NCBI GenBank assembly: GCA_051016205.1
Contig: CP136534.1
Location: forward strand, 5,828,001 to 5,892,000
Source: Acuticoccus sp051016205
Lineage (GTDB): Bacteria > Pseudomonadota > Alphaproteobacteria > Rhizobiales > Amorphaceae
Direction of reading: 5' to 3'
Length of the DNA: 64,000 nucleotides
Shown: piece after piece, positions 42,773-51,843 of the stretch
How the letters are laid out: each line of letters opens with the position of its first letter
Numbering within the stretch: the stretch's first letter is position 1
Made by a program: the position numbers and the translations under genes
The notes under the pieces: model-generated
The model's input: only the letters and a program-made list of their open reading frames with translations
Databases searched by the model: none
What the model was told of the DNA's origin: nothing

Positions 42773-44167
42773 ATGACCGACCCCCAAAAGATTGCCCACG
42801 TGCGCGAAACACTCCTCCAAGCCGGCGTGAAGTACTGCTTTGCCACCTACGTGGACATTCACGGCATTCCCAAAGCCAAGGCCGTACCGATGGCAAGCTT
42901 TGAGAAGATGTGCGCAGGTTCGGAGCTGTTCACTGTGGGCGCCATGGAGGGGATGGGGCTTGTGGGACCAGAAAAGGACGAGTGCGCCGTCATCCCCGAT
43001 CTCGACAGCGTGATGGTCTTTCCTTGGGACACGCGCTTTGCCTGGTTTGCGGGCGATCTCACCTTCCACGGCGCCCCCTACCCCAATTGCAGCCGCGTCA
43101 TCTTGAAAAAGGCGCTCGCCCGCGCGCGCGAGGCCGGATTCGGCATGAACTTGGGGATCGAGACGGAGTTCTATGTCTTCCGCGAGGAGAATGGCGTCCC
43201 CACAGGCGTCCAGGAGCGCCATCACAAGGGACTTTGCCCCGCCTACGACGTGCACCAGACGCTCCAGTCAATGCCCTATCTCGACGCCATGGTGGAGGCG
43301 ATGAACGCCCTTGGCTGGGACGTCTACTCCTTCGATGCGGAGGGCGGGCAAGGCCAGCACGAGTTCGACTTTGCCTATGCCGATGCGCTGACCATGGCCG
43401 ACCGGGTGACGTTTTTCCGCTTCATGGCCAAGACCATCGCCCAGTCCATGGGGTTGACGGCGAGCTTCATGCCCAAACCCTTTGCGGACGACTTTCGCTC
43501 AGGCGCCCACTTCAACATGTCGCTCTATGACCCCGACACAGGCGAGAATCTCTTCGCACGCGCCCCGGGAAGCCTCGCCGACACCCACCGGATCGGCTTT
43601 CCGGATTTGGGTTACCACTTCGTCGGCGGACTGTTGAACCATGCGGCCGCGCTCACCGCCGTTACCTGCCCCACCCACAACTCTTACAAAGGTTTGATTG
43701 CACGGGGGCAAATGGCCGACATGAGCTGGGCGCCAGTGTTGAAGACTTATGGCAAGAACAACCGCTCCGCCATGTTACGCCTTCCCATGAACCGCCCGTG
43801 TGTGGAGAACAGAGCACCCGACATTGCGGCAAACATCTACCTTGCCGCCGCTTTGTCCTTGACTGCAGGCCTTGAGGGAATCGAACAACGCCTCGACCCC
43901 GGCGCACCCATGAACGACAACCTCTACCTCAAGCTCGGCACGCCGTCGGCCTCGCGCACCATCCCCACCGAAGGGGGTGGCACAGTGGAGCGCCTGCCCC
44001 GCACGCTCTTGGAGGCGCTCGCCGCCTTCGAGGGCGACCCCCTTGTGGCCGACACCTTCGGCAACGAGATGCGGGACATTTATCTCGGCTTCAAGCTGAA
44101 GGAGTGGGAGCGGGACTTTTACGCCGTGGATGAAGGTGAACGCACACGCATGCTCACCTACGTTTGA
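42773..44167 (+). CDS. Type III glutamine-synthetase-like ligase (GlnT / gamma-glutamylamide synthetase-like)
   Basis: The product is 464 residues from the ATG at 42773. The GS fold is seen in the beta-grasp segment (TYVDIHGIPKAKAV), the catalytic LGIETEFYVF, EGGQGQHEFDF, GAHFNMSLYD, the THNSYKGL loop, and NRPCVENRAPDIAANIYLA, where canonical GS has an NRS-type Arg patch. In the type III/GlnT group many members ligate glutamate to methylamine or other amines rather than ammonia. It is divergent from the creatininase operon and tail-to-tail with the Rieske gene (10-bp overlap), suggesting a role in trapping an amine released by the pathway. Confidence 0.85.
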   Translation: MTDPQKIAHVRETLLQAGVKYCFATYVDIHGIPKAKAVPMASFEKMCAGSELFTVGAMEGMGLVGPEKDECAVIPDLDSVMVFPWDTRFAWFAGDLTFHGAPYPNCSRVILKKALARAREAGFGMNLGIETEFYVFREENGVPTGVQERHHKGLCPAYDVHQTLQSMPYLDAMVEAMNALGWDVYSFDAEGGQGQHEFDFAYADALTMADRVTFFRFMAKTIAQSMGLTASFMPKPFADDFRSGAHFNMSLYDPDTGENLFARAPGSLADTHRIGFPDLGYHFVGGLLNHAAALTAVTCPTHNSYKGLIARGQMADMSWAPVLKTYGKNNRSAMLRLPMNRPCVENRAPDIAANIYLAAALSLTAGLEGIEQRLDPGAPMNDNLYLKLGTPSASRTIPTEGGGTVERLPRTLLEALAAFEGDPLVADTFGNEMRDIYLGFKLKEWERDFYAVDEGERTRMLTYV

Positions 44168-45258
44168 GGGTTGCACATCCTGTCAATGTATTGGCGGAAC
44201 TCGTGCACGTAGACCTCAAGCCAGTCGTGCAGGTAACCCGGTTCATCGGAGGCGAATGCCGCCCCCTCCTGCACACGGGCGACCATCTCCTTGTCCTCGT
44301 CGGTGGCGGTGCGAATGGTGTGCTCGATGGCAGCGACGTAAGCGTCAGGATCCTTCATTCCCTTCATGGCGTGGGGTGAGAAGGCAAGGCCCCAGCGTGC
44401 ACTGGTCGCCTGAGGACCCGTCGGCTCAAGGGAAATCCACCACATGAAGTTGGGGTCGATGGCCGCAAGCCCATTCGGGTAAAGGCCCACTACGTGGAAC
44501 TGGCGCCGCTGATCGGCCGTGATGGCGGGGTTGTGCACCTCCGGCCAATCCGCCTCGCGATAGACGTTGTGGTGGAAGGAGAAGTGTTCATGCCCCACGG
44601 GCCCTTTTTCGGCAAGCTTGGTGGGATTGGTGGGGCCGATGGACTGCGTATGGGTATAGGTGACGTGATAGCTCTCGATGAAATTCTCGAAGATGGCCTT
44701 CCAGTTGCCTACCCAAGGGTCGGCCTCCACGATCACCCGATCTTCATAGTCGCCAACACCATGGTTGGCCAAAAGGCCCGCAAGATCGCCAAGACGCTCG
44801 GCCACAGGCGGCAGATCCAACTTGCGGGAGACGAAAACGAAGCCAAGCCACTCCTCGCACGCCAGACCCTCCAACGAGAGTTCGCGCGTGGCCACGTTGC
44901 AAAACCCCTCGCGGTCGGTGACGCCGATGAGACGGCCCGACATGTCGTAGGTCCAAGCGTGATACGGGCACACGATCCGCCGCTTCGTGCCCGTCCCGTC
45001 CAGCAGCCGTGCATAGCGGTGGAGGCAAAAGTTGGCGAAGGCGCGTAGCGAGCCATCGTCCTGCCTGATGATGGCAATGGGTTTTTCGCCGAGCTTTGCT
45101 GTGATGTAATCGCCAGGGTTCGGCAGCGCGCCCGAGCGGGTGACCATCACCCAATCCTTGTCGAAGATGTGCGTCTGCTCAGCGGCAAGGAAAGCCGGAT
45201 CGGTATAGGTGGACTGCGGCCAAGCGCGCAGTTTGTGGGACGGGTTGCGTTCCAGCAT
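44158..45258 (-). CDS. Rieske-type aromatic-ring-hydroxylating / N-demethylating oxygenase, alpha subunit
   Basis: The product is 366 residues from the ATG at 45258, preceded by AAGGA. The Rieske [2Fe-2S] site is CLH...CPYH (from FANFCLHRYARLL to IVCPYHAWTY), and the mononuclear iron site is in NWKAIFENFIESYHVTYTH. The short form without a fused reductase resembles glycine-betaine, stachydrine or carnitine-type oxygenases, many of which remove N-methyl groups. No reductase gene is seen nearby, so electrons must come from elsewhere. It likely belongs to the same catabolic system as the GS-like gene it converges on. Confidence 0.9.
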   Translation of the reverse strand: MLERNPSHKLRAWPQSTYTDPAFLAAEQTHIFDKDWVMVTRSGALPNPGDYITAKLGEKPIAIIRQDDGSLRAFANFCLHRYARLLDGTGTKRRIVCPYHAWTYDMSGRLIGVTDREGFCNVATRELSLEGLACEEWLGFVFVSRKLDLPPVAERLGDLAGLLANHGVGDYEDRVIVEADPWVGNWKAIFENFIESYHVTYTHTQSIGPTNPTKLAEKGPVGHEHFSFHHNVYREADWPEVHNPAITADQRRQFHVVGLYPNGLAAIDPNFMWWISLEPTGPQATSARWGLAFSPHAMKGMKDPDAYVAAIEHTIRTATDEDKEMVARVQEGAAFASDEPGYLHDWLEVYVHEFRQYIDRMCNPQT

Positions 45259-45378
45259 GGGGCGTTCCTTGAAGGATCGACGATCCCCAAAGATGCCGCA
45301 TGCCCCAGAACAGGTCACGCCGAAAGAATAGGCAGACCCTTGCCTGCATAGGCGGCAGTTTCGTGCGGCCTCACAAGC

Positions 45379-46944
45379 TTAGGCAAAGGGAACGAAGGTT
45401 TCCGCCTCGATCAACGCCACGTGGGTGTCCAAGAAACGCACAATCACCTCGCCATCGAACGAGAGGGTGGTGTGCTTGCCGTCCTCTGCGATCACGAGAT
45501 CGGCGGCGCTGAGGCCATCGGCGAAAGCCAACGTGTCATCGGCCTCGAACCCGCGGATCACGTCGAGCCCCACGGCGTCCACAACGAAGATGTCCTCGCC
45601 CCGCCCGCCGATCAGCGTGTCCGCACCAGGCCCACCGTCCAGCGTGTCGGCGCCGCGGTTGCCGCGCAGAATGTCGTCGCCCGTCCCGCCATTAAGGAGG
45701 TCGGCCGCATTGCCACCGCGCAGCGTATCGTCACCCTTCTGGCCGAGCAGAACGTCGGCCCCCATGCCACCGAAGATCAGGTCATCGCCATCGCGGCCTG
45801 CGACACGGTCCTCCCCACGGTCGCCGTGGAGGGTGTCGTGGCCGCCGCGGCCCACCAGCGCCTCACCTTCGCGCGAGCCATAAAGGGCATCATTGCCTTC
45901 GGTGGATCCGTTGATGGGGTCGTCCGTCCAGGAGGGGATGACGCCTTGAAGGTTGGTCTTCAGCCCGTTCGGCTGGGAGTTTCCGGTCTCGGCGTAGATG
46001 CCGTACTCAGGTTCCCACGCAGGGGCGACGTCGGGCCTGTCGAAGGCGGTGAAGGCAAACAAGGGCACCGTCTTGCCGCCATCGGCCCGTTGACCGTCCA
46101 GCCAGGTGAAGATGTCGCCATAGACGCTCGCCTGATTGTCGGCGCCATAGTAGGTGGAGTATCCGGTCTCGCCGATAAATGGCTCCAGCGAGGATCCGAG
46201 CGCGGTCTCCACACCATTAAAGTAGTCGATGACCTGGTTGTAATCCGTGCTCTGGCCGTTGTTCTGGGTGTACTGGTTGAACAGAACGAACGGCTCGCCA
46301 TTGTTCCAGTCGGCCCCCCAATTGTCGACGATGTGCTGGGGGATTTTGACCGACACCTCATTGGTGGGCCCATAGTTGGCAATGGTGGTGGAGACCGGGA
46401 TGCTGCCAAGCCCTGCCTTTTCCAGCGAAGCTTTCAAGTTGTCGAAGGATTTCGGCACCCACTCGTTGACGTATGTGTCGAAGTCGGGGTCGCCCGGCGG
46501 CGGGCCGGCCTGGTCGATCTCATTGCCCAGAAGGATGGTTTTTAGGCCAAGCTTCACGGCATCTTTGCTGCCGAATGTCTTGACGATCTCCGCCACCCAC
46601 TTGTCGGTGTAGGCGGGATCGACCATCAGGCCAGGTTCCCAAGGGGTGCCGAAGCCGCCCTGGGCAAGGGCGGAGTTGAACGTGCCCATCACCAACTCGG
46701 TGCCGGGGTTCGCAACCACGTATTCAATGACAGGCTTTTGCGTTGGCTCGATGATCGGGTTGGTGGGGTCGGACGTACCCACCGCCATATCGTGGAAGGT
46801 TTTGATGAGCTTGAAATTGTCGTCGATCTGGTTGAGATCGTTGGGAATGCTGTAGCCGGTTCGGCCAGACTCCCACGTCTCATAGTTGATCCCGACGTTG
46901 TAATTGAAGGGCGTTTGCGAGGGCACGAGGGGATCGGTGCTCAT
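45379..46944 (-). CDS. Secreted GH17-like beta-glucanase with RTX calcium-binding repeats
   Basis: The product is 521 residues from the ATG at 46944; ATG 46986 is an alternative. The N-terminal 330 residues look like a GH17 (beta-1,3-glucanase) barrel: NYETWESGRTGYS, LLGNEIDQ (acid/base Glu) and FIGETGYSTYY (nucleophile Glu). Then follow about nine nonapeptide RTX repeats (GGxGxDxLx type, such as GGTGDDILRG and GGPGADTLIG) and a C-terminal region of the kind recognised by type I secretion. It has no Sec signal. Possible targets are algal laminarin or the organism's own polymer. No secretion genes lie in the window. Confidence 0.8.
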   Translation of the reverse strand: MSTDPLVPSQTPFNYNVGINYETWESGRTGYSIPNDLNQIDDNFKLIKTFHDMAVGTSDPTNPIIEPTQKPVIEYVVANPGTELVMGTFNSALAQGGFGTPWEPGLMVDPAYTDKWVAEIVKTFGSKDAVKLGLKTILLGNEIDQAGPPPGDPDFDTYVNEWVPKSFDNLKASLEKAGLGSIPVSTTIANYGPTNEVSVKIPQHIVDNWGADWNNGEPFVLFNQYTQNNGQSTDYNQVIDYFNGVETALGSSLEPFIGETGYSTYYGADNQASVYGDIFTWLDGQRADGGKTVPLFAFTAFDRPDVAPAWEPEYGIYAETGNSQPNGLKTNLQGVIPSWTDDPINGSTEGNDALYGSREGEALVGRGGHDTLHGDRGEDRVAGRDGDDLIFGGMGADVLLGQKGDDTLRGGNAADLLNGGTGDDILRGNRGADTLDGGPGADTLIGGRGEDIFVVDAVGLDVIRGFEADDTLAFADGLSAADLVIAEDGKHTTLSFDGEVIVRFLDTHVALIEAETFVPFA

Positions 46945-47025
46945 GGAAACATGGCCTTGTTCAACGATTTGGAATTTATGAACCATTGAACGCCGCACGC
47001 CCCTTTGCAAGGGCACAGCGCCTAT

Positions 47026-48708
47026 TCAGTGGCCTGTGACGACGTTTGTAATCTTCTCAGCGTCCTCAGCCACAGCCCCGCGCCAGGCCACGTGCCCATC
47101 AGGCCGCACCAAGACCAAAGGCCGCTCCATCAGCGCTGCAATGGCCGCATTTGGCACCCTGACCGTGCGCAAAGGCACACCCGCGGCGGCAAACGCTGCC
47201 TCAAGCGGGGCCGGGTCAACACCATCGGCAACGGTAAGAACGAAGGTGTGGCCGAACCAGTCCAGCGTCGAGGGACTTGCCGCGCCGTCGCCGTCGCCGT
47301 CGCCGATAAAGGCATGGGGCGCGCGCGAGCCGGGCCAGGTGGACGGCACCACCTGGGCGGGATCGTCAGGGGGTTCAGGTGTTCCGTCGGGCACGATGAT
47401 GGGGCTTGCCACATAGCGGTAGCCAAGGTGGGTGCCGGCGGAATTGAACTGACGCGCCATCCAGCGGATCTTGCGGGCCAACTCTTTGCGCACGGCCTCG
47501 CCGCGGGGCGTGTCCTCCTCCACCTCCGGCGGCGTCTCGTCCATCACCATGTCGATCTTGTCGGAATTGTTGGCGGAGATCACACTGTTGCGCACCGCAA
47601 TGGGCTTGCGCTCCATCTCATAGGCATCGAGCAGCGCCTCACCGCCCCAGCCCGACAGGATAGCGTCGAGCTTCCAGCCAAGGTCGACGGCATCGCCAAT
47701 GCCAGTGTTCATGCCCACACCGCCCGTCGGGGCAAACAGGTGTGCCGCATCGCCAGCAAGGAAGATGCGGCCAGGCGCACCGTCCACGGCGTCGGCCGGA
47801 AGACGGGAGCGCCAGCGCCTGGCCACCGACTGGTGATGGTGCCAGTGCTCCACCCCCTTCAGCGTAAACGGGAAGGGCTTGCCCATGGCGCGGGTCAGCA
47901 CCTCTTCGGGGTCGAGGGTGTCGGTGCGCTTGTTAGGGTCCAGGAAGTAGAACTGGAAATTCCAGTAGCGCCGCCCATCGATGGCGGTGACGACGCCGAA
48001 AGAATCGGGCGCAAACACAAAGTACAGGTTGCCGAGCCCGCGCCCGTGCGCCTCCAAGAAGGCATCGGACTGGAAGTAGAAGCTGACGTTGGGGCGCATC
48101 CGCCCACGCCCGTTCATGCCAATGCCGAGCGACCGGCGGATTCCCGAGCCGCCCCCGTCGCAGGCCACAAGATAGGCCGCGCGCACTGTCTCCTCCCGTC
48201 CTGTCGCCTCCTCCACAATCCGCGCGGTGACCCCTGAGCCATCCTCCTCGCAGGAGAGGAACCGCCAGCCGTGGCGGAGGGTGACGGGGTCAAGGCTAGC
48301 GACAAAGTCGATCAGCACAGGCTCCAGCGCCTGCTGGCCGATCTGCGTCTTGTAGTAGGGCGACCAGGTGAGTTCGCGGTTTTCCGCCACCACCTCTGGC
48401 GGGCGCTCAAGGGTCTGCCTGATGGATGGGGAGGTGACGCGAAAAAGTTCGTGCCCGGCAATGCGCGTTGCGAAGGTGATGAAGTAGTTGATGTCGTGGG
48501 GCAGTGCGCGCGCATAGATGGCATCCACAATGCCGTAGCGCCGAAACAGCTCCATGGACCGGGCGCCAAGCAGCGTCGCCTTGGGGTGCTCGGTCGGCGC
48601 CGTGCGCGTTTCCACAAGCATTGCCTCGGTGCCCCGCCAACCAAGCTCTGCGGCAAGGGTGAGGCCGACAGGGCCGCCGCCGACGATGAGGACGGGGGTT
48701 TCGATCAT
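47026..48708 (-). CDS. FAD-dependent monooxygenase (PheA/TfdB, MhpA-like)
   Basis: The product is 560 residues from the ATG at 48708. It shows the FAD dinucleotide site VLIVGGGPVGLTLAAELG, the middle DG motif LVACDGGGSGIRRSLG, and the second FAD motif GRIFLAGDAAHLFAPTGGVGMNTGIGDAVDLGWK. The C-terminal thioredoxin-like domain (FVLTVADGVDP, LVLVRPDGHVAWRG) is usual for flavoprotein phenol or aryl hydroxylases. It is seven bases after the TRAP large-subunit gene, so the imported compound, probably an aromatic acid, is likely its substrate. Confidence 0.92.
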   Translation of the reverse strand: MIETPVLIVGGGPVGLTLAAELGWRGTEAMLVETRTAPTEHPKATLLGARSMELFRRYGIVDAIYARALPHDINYFITFATRIAGHELFRVTSPSIRQTLERPPEVVAENRELTWSPYYKTQIGQQALEPVLIDFVASLDPVTLRHGWRFLSCEEDGSGVTARIVEEATGREETVRAAYLVACDGGGSGIRRSLGIGMNGRGRMRPNVSFYFQSDAFLEAHGRGLGNLYFVFAPDSFGVVTAIDGRRYWNFQFYFLDPNKRTDTLDPEEVLTRAMGKPFPFTLKGVEHWHHHQSVARRWRSRLPADAVDGAPGRIFLAGDAAHLFAPTGGVGMNTGIGDAVDLGWKLDAILSGWGGEALLDAYEMERKPIAVRNSVISANNSDKIDMVMDETPPEVEEDTPRGEAVRKELARKIRWMARQFNSAGTHLGYRYVASPIIVPDGTPEPPDDPAQVVPSTWPGSRAPHAFIGDGDGDGAASPSTLDWFGHTFVLTVADGVDPAPLEAAFAAAGVPLRTVRVPNAAIAALMERPLVLVRPDGHVAWRGAVAEDAEKITNVVTGH

Positions 48709-48715
48709 CCTTGGC

Positions 48716-50026
48716 TCACATGTAGCCGAGCAGCTTTGGCAGGGTGATCGCCAGCGCCGGCATGCTCGCCACCAGCGCCAGGCGGGCAAAGTCGGCCACA
48801 AGGAAGGGGGCAATGCCCCCGTAAATTCGTCGCAAGGGGATGTTCTTCGCCACCCCGTGGATGATGAAGACGTTGATGCCGATGGGCGGGGTGATCATCC
48901 CGATCTCCATCACCATCACCACAACGACGCCCCACCAGATGGGGTCCATCCCGAGCGAGCCCACCACGAGCGGGTAGACGAAGGGGAGGGTGATAACGAG
49001 GGCCGCCACCGTGTCGAAGATGCTGCCGAGAACGATGTAGACAGCAAGGAGCATGACGATGATGGCCCAGGGGGCAAGCCCCGCTGCCTCGATCATCGAC
49101 ACCACGGCATCGGGCGCACGGGTGAAGGCGAGAAACCGCCCAAACACGTTCGCCCCGATGATGACCACGAAGATGAGGCACGTGTTGCCAGCCGTCTCGA
49201 TGAGACTCGCCGCAAACGTTGCCCTGTTCAGCTTGCCGGAGGTCACGGCGAACAGGAACGTCAGCGCAGCGCCAACGCTTGCCGCCTCCAGCACGGTGAA
49301 GATGCCGCCATAAATCCCCACCGAGACGCCCAGAATGACCACAAGCGCCCGCCACGCGCTTTTCAAGACCTGCCAGCGCTCAGACCAGGGCATGCGCTCG
49401 GCGGCAGGGGCCATGTCCGGCCGCAGCCGCACCGCCACCTCAATGGCGACGAGGTAGAAGGCAACCGCAATCAGCCCAGGCACAAGGCCCGCGGCAAAAA
49501 GGGCGAGCGGCGAGTTCTCCGTCAGCACCGCGTAAAGCACCATGATCACCGACGGGGGGATCAGGATGCCGAGCGTGCCGCCAGCCGCCACGGACCCTGC
49601 CGCAAAGCCTGAGGCATAGCGCCGGCGGATCATCTCGGGGATCGCGATTTTCGCCATGGTCGCCGTGGTGGCAACGGACGAGCCGCAGATGGCGCCAAAG
49701 CCTGCGCACCCGCCAATGGTCGCCGCCGACAGCCCACCCTTGCGGTGGCCGATGAAGGCGTTCGCGACGCGGAACAGGTCACCCGATAGCCCCGCCACGG
49801 AGGCGAGCGTTCCCATCAAGAGGAAGATGGCAATGACAGCCAAGCTTTCGCTGCCGATGGCGGTAAAAGTTTCCGCCGCCACCAGCGAGACCATCCTGTC
49901 AAAGCCGATATAGGAGGAGATACCGGCGCCGCCGACCAGGAGCATCGCCACACCGATGGGCACGTGGACGATGATGAGGGCGAACATGGCCCCCAGCCCC
50001 ACAAGGGCGATGGCAAACCCGTCCAT
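48716..50026 (-). CDS. TRAP transporter large membrane subunit (DctM family)
   Basis: The 436-residue protein has about 12 helices and the motifs IGGCAGFGAICGSSVATTATM, GSVAAGGTLGILIPPSV and GMITPPIGINVFIIHGVA. It is distinct from the DctM at 12333 and closer to the large-form subfamily. The start abuts the DctQ stop. Part of a complete TRAP operon with binding protein 50661-51671 and small subunit 50026-50646. Confidence 0.95.
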   Translation of the reverse strand: MDGFAIALVGLGAMFALIIVHVPIGVAMLLVGGAGISSYIGFDRMVSLVAAETFTAIGSESLAVIAIFLLMGTLASVAGLSGDLFRVANAFIGHRKGGLSAATIGGCAGFGAICGSSVATTATMAKIAIPEMIRRRYASGFAAGSVAAGGTLGILIPPSVIMVLYAVLTENSPLALFAAGLVPGLIAVAFYLVAIEVAVRLRPDMAPAAERMPWSERWQVLKSAWRALVVILGVSVGIYGGIFTVLEAASVGAALTFLFAVTSGKLNRATFAASLIETAGNTCLIFVVIIGANVFGRFLAFTRAPDAVVSMIEAAGLAPWAIIVMLLAVYIVLGSIFDTVAALVITLPFVYPLVVGSLGMDPIWWGVVVVMVMEIGMITPPIGINVFIIHGVAKNIPLRRIYGGIAPFLVADFARLALVASMPALAITLPKLLGYM

Positions 50027-50646
50027 CAGCGCCGCCCGTCCTTGGGGTCGTGGTGCTCGTGGGTGACGAAGGTGTCGCGAAGCGTGTCGGTATCGGCCTC
50101 GCTAAGGCCCTCTTCAAGGCCGCCTTCGGTGACGCCTGCATGGTCGTCCACAAGGGTGCGTCCTGTGGTCATTTCGTTGATGCGGGCGAAGAACACCCAG
50201 AGCTGCACCACCACGGCGCTGGCAACAATAAGGGTTGCCGCAAACGCCCAAGGCGCCACCAGCATGAAGCCCGTGCGCGTGGTGCGCTGCCCCAGCCCCT
50301 CCGACCGGTCGAACATGGCGTAAGCAATCAGTGCGAACGCCAGAAGCGTCGCAAGGGCCGAGAAAAGGTTGAGAAGCCCCCGCCCCTTCCCGCCGATGGC
50401 CGCACCCAGGAAGGTGATGGTGATGTTCTGGTTGCGCAAAAGGCCGACGGGGAAGGCCGAGGCGATCAAGACGGCGAAGACCACCTCGCCGAAATCGCGA
50501 AAGCCAGGCACGCGGGGCAGGCCGAAGTACCGCGCCAGCCCATCGTAAAGGGTGACCAGGCAGATGGCGACGAGACTGGCAAAGCCGAGATAGGCAAGCC
50601 GCCGCGTCAGCCACTCCAGCGCGCCCCTTTGGGCGAGAAAATCCAA
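50026..50646 (-). CDS. TRAP transporter small membrane subunit (DctQ family)
   Basis: The 206-residue protein has four hydrophobic helices, with VPGFRDFGEVVFAVLIASAFPVGL as the family region and NQNITITF after helix 2. A polar tail of about 50 residues (DHAGVTEGGLEEGLSE onward) is longer than usual. It forms the membrane complex with the following DctM protein. It lies 14 bp after the binding-protein gene. Confidence 0.88.
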   Translation of the reverse strand: MDFLAQRGALEWLTRRLAYLGFASLVAICLVTLYDGLARYFGLPRVPGFRDFGEVVFAVLIASAFPVGLLRNQNITITFLGAAIGGKGRGLLNLFSALATLLAFALIAYAMFDRSEGLGQRTTRTGFMLVAPWAFAATLIVASAVVVQLWVFFARINEMTTGRTLVDDHAGVTEGGLEEGLSEADTDTLRDTFVTHEHHDPKDGRR

Positions 50647-50660
50647 GGGGCGCGGCCCGA

Positions 50661-51671
50661 CTATTGAGCGTTGGCGCGATAGTCGTCGATCAACTGGCGG
50701 AAGGTGGTCAGAACCTCTTCGCCGTTGTCGGTCTCCTCGCTCCAGCGGTCGTAGATGTTTTTGTACGCGTCGGCATAGCGGGCCACATCTTCAGGGCTTG
50801 CCTCATGGATGACGTAGCCTGCGGCCGTCTGATCCTCGATGATCCCTTTGGTGATGGTGTCGTACGCCGCACCGCCGCGCGCTGCGAGTGGCTCGCCAGC
50901 ATGCTTCATCATCACCTCCTGCACGTCAGCAGGAAGGCTCTCCCAAAGATCCTTGTTCATCAACAGGAGGAAGGGCGAGGCACCGAGCGGAACACGATAC
51001 GCCCCTTCAGACACCGCAAACCCGCCAAAGGTCTTCATCCCCGTCCAGCCCTGGAGCTGACCGTCGATGGTGCCGCGCTGCATGGCCTCGTTCGCCTCTG
51101 TGGAGCCCAGCGTCTGGGGCGCCGCGCCGATGGCATCCACAAAGATCGCCTGTGTGGCACCTGCGGTCCTCAGCGATGCGCCCGACAAGTCCTCAAGGGA
51201 CTCAACGGGTTCGGTGAGGTGAATGTTGGTCACATCAGGCGCCCAGACAGTGAGGACGTGCACATCGTCGAGCCCCTGCACCAGCCCCTTTTCATAAAGC
51301 CGCCAGCCGACGACGGAGGCCTCTTCAGCCGATTCCACCGTGAAGGGGAGCTCGGTCACCTGAAGCTGAGGGAACTGACCGGGGGTGTAGCCAGGCAGCA
51401 CCCATGCCACATCCACAACGCCGTCGCGCACAAGGTCGAACTGGTCGAACGGGTTGGGGCCGAGCGCGCCGCCCCAGAAGGGGACCATCTCCACCGTGTC
51501 GCCCAGCTCTTCCTGGACCGCATCCATCCAGGGCTTCATCACGTTTTGGACGCCCACGGCACCTTCGGGCGTAAACGAGGCCACGCGAACGGTGGTTTGG
51601 GCAACGGCTGCACCCGCGAAGGTGAGCGTGCCCACGGCCAATGCAGCCAACGACAGGGAAAGCTTGCGCAT
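50661..51671 (-). CDS. TRAP transporter substrate-binding protein (DctP family)
   Basis: The product is about 336 residues from the ATG at 51671, five bases after GGAGG; the ATG at 51674 is equally possible. The signal peptide ends at AGAAVA-QTT. The mature protein shows GGALGPNPFDQFDLVRDGVVDVAWVLPGY-type substrate-lobe features and SLRTAGATQAIF, where the family's conserved Arg binds a carboxylate. EAMQRGTIDGQLQGWTGMK matches the usual dimer/ligand loop. The ligand is predicted to be an organic, perhaps aromatic, acid given the linked monooxygenase. Confidence 0.92.
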   Translation of the reverse strand: MRKLSLSLAALAVGTLTFAGAAVAQTTVRVASFTPEGAVGVQNVMKPWMDAVQEELGDTVEMVPFWGGALGPNPFDQFDLVRDGVVDVAWVLPGYTPGQFPQLQVTELPFTVESAEEASVVGWRLYEKGLVQGLDDVHVLTVWAPDVTNIHLTEPVESLEDLSGASLRTAGATQAIFVDAIGAAPQTLGSTEANEAMQRGTIDGQLQGWTGMKTFGGFAVSEGAYRVPLGASPFLLLMNKDLWESLPADVQEVMMKHAGEPLAARGGAAYDTITKGIIEDQTAAGYVIHEASPEDVARYADAYKNIYDRWSEETDNGEEVLTTFRQLIDDYRANAQ

Positions 51672-51843
51672 CATGTCCTCCAGCGGCGCGGATTTCTGGG
51701 CATCATGCGGCCCTTGTTGCGACGGATCGTTTGCGCCTGTCTGCAAATGATAACAAGTTCGCCAAGGCTCGCAAGCACCGACAGGCGCGCTATGGTCTTT
51801 CCACGGCCGCCCGACCGGTGGCCGACGCGAGAAAAGGTTGCCG

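Noticed and set aside
45421..46545. A 374-codon plus-strand frame opposite the RTX/GH17 gene
   Set aside because: It only reflects the repeat-rich coding strand, and no start signal or domain is present.
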